From positions 4,531,001 through 4,595,000 of the forward strand of contig CP050293.1 of the NCBI GenBank assembly GCA_014189435.1: DNA of 64,000 nucleotides, given 5' to 3'. Both the position numbers and the translations under genes were made by a program. Numbering within the stretch: position 1 is the stretch's first letter; each line of letters opens with the position of its first letter. Of the stretch, positions 63,365-64,000 are shown in pieces. The notes under the pieces are model-generated. The model was not told where the DNA came from. It saw only the letters and a program-made list of their open reading frames with translations, and did not search any database. The DNA comes from Mesorhizobium loti (GTDB taxonomy: Bacteria; Pseudomonadota; Alphaproteobacteria; Rhizobiales; Rhizobiaceae).

Positions 63365-64000
63365 ATGCAAGCTGCCGCCCACCATGTGAGCGTCGCCGAC
63401 GGCGAGGCTTTCCTGTCCACGTCCCGGATGCTGTTCGGCCCGATCACCCAGCGCTTTTCGCGCGGCGTGGAGCCTTCCCTGCCAAGGCTGGTATCGGTGC
63501 ATCTCGGCGCTTGCCGGCTGTCCGAGATCAAGGCCAATTCGCATCTGGTCGTCAACGACCGCCTGTTCTGGCGCAGCTTCGACCCGGACGCCATCAAGAT
63601 CCTGATGCAGCTCAGCGGCCGCAGCCGCTTCGAACAGCAGTCGGTAGCCGTCGATCTCGGTCCCCGCTCGGCCATCATTTACGACCCGGTACGCAGCTAC
63701 TCGCTGCAGAACCTCTCGGAGGTCGACCAGCTCATCCTGCAGGTGCCGCGCTCGACCTTCGGCGACGAGACGCTCGCCCGCCTATCGGATCCGGTACCGC
63801 TGCCCGGCAATGACGACAGCCTGACCCATATCGTCTCCGGCCTGATGCAAATGGCGATCGGCGAGGCCCATAGGCTCGACGAGACCGGCTGTCGGCGGGT
63901 CGGCGAAAGCCTGATCCAACTCGTCAACGGGCTGATCCAGGCCAAGCCGATGGCTCCGGAATTCCGCCGGTCGCCGCTGGAGGCGCTGCGCGAGCGCATC
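63365..64000 (+). CDS. AraC-family transcriptional regulator, N-terminal sensor part (runs off the window)
   Basis: The frame is open from ATG 63365 to the window end, 212 codons. It matches the N-terminal ligand-sensing domain of AraC regulators of the AraC_binding_2 type: LVSVHLGACRLSEI, LVVNDRLFWRSF, ILMQLSGRSRFEQQ, AIIYDPVRSYSL and QLILQVPRSTF. The DNA-binding helix-turn-helix pair would lie beyond 64000 and is not seen; the last residues (SPLEALRERI) are where the linker to it usually starts. The effector and targets are unknown. It is separated from the broken TPR gene by a palindromic repeat, so it probably has its own promoter. Confidence 0.82.
   Translation, partial: MQAAAHHVSVADGEAFLSTSRMLFGPITQRFSRGVEPSLPRLVSVHLGACRLSEIKANSHLVVNDRLFWRSFDPDAIKILMQLSGRSRFEQQSVAVDLGPRSAIIYDPVRSYSLQNLSEVDQLILQVPRSTFGDETLARLSDPVPLPGNDDSLTHIVSGLMQMAIGEAHRLDETGCRRVGESLIQLVNGLIQAKPMAPEFRRSPLEALRERI

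Overview
The window is high-GC DNA from an alphaproteobacterium, most likely Hyphomicrobiales and Mesorhizobium-like. The grounds are the dense set of class III nucleotide cyclases, a NodS/NodB-like glycan enzyme, an oligopeptide-type ABC importer, and a short palindromic intergenic repeat of the kind scattered through rhizobial genomes. The genus is an inference. I see no rRNA, tRNA or CRISPR array.

Layout. (1) 1-6.6 kb: end of an Opp/Dpp-type permease pair, a small methyltransferase, a cyclase, a duplicated-half membrane protein, a GNAT acetyltransferase and an unrecognised 459-aa protein. (2) 6.7-14.2 kb: three more class III cyclases (cyclase-TolB-TPR; zinc ribbon-cyclase-ATPase-TPR; and a copy broken by an in-frame stop) plus a thioredoxin-fold redoxin. 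(3) 14.6-17.5 kb: one polypeptide joining a GT2 glycosyltransferase, a NodS-like methyltransferase and a NodB-like deacetylase. (4) 18.4-23.3 kb: a tight plus-strand operon of coiled-coil protein, OmpA/BON-repeat envelope protein, Ras-like GTPase and adenylate cyclase. (5) 23.7-26.0 kb: a large MscS-type channel. (6) 26.2-27.9 kb: an intact IS66-type insertion sequence with perfect 23-bp inverted repeats and a target duplication. (7) 28.3-62.3 kb: a minus-strand locus built around a single gene of about 26 kb. It encodes an ~8640-residue LEPR-xLL, RTX-repeat surface protein. Downstream, in order, lie a GAF-HlyD adaptor, an M50 protease-HlyD protein, a SapC protein, a shortened SecA-like ATPase and a periplasmic HlyD adaptor. 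(8) 62.7-64.0 kb: a broken TPR gene and the start of an AraC-type regulator.

The locus in (7) is the best candidate for an under-described system. It looks like a dedicated export and surface-assembly machine for one giant protein. It carries three HlyD-type adaptors and a SecA-like motor, but no ABC exporter ATPase and no TolC inside the window. The giant protein also carries a complete matrixin-type zinc-protease signature near its C-terminus, so it may process itself or its surroundings. The operon in (4) is a second candidate: a putative inner-membrane OmpA/BON protein linked to a small GTPase and cAMP synthesis.

Four genes carry apparent single-base deletions in or beside short homopolymers (near 18492, 21746, 33121-33132 and 62840) and one carries a nonsense codon (14062). 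These may be sequencing errors, real inactivation or switchable tracts; reads would decide.
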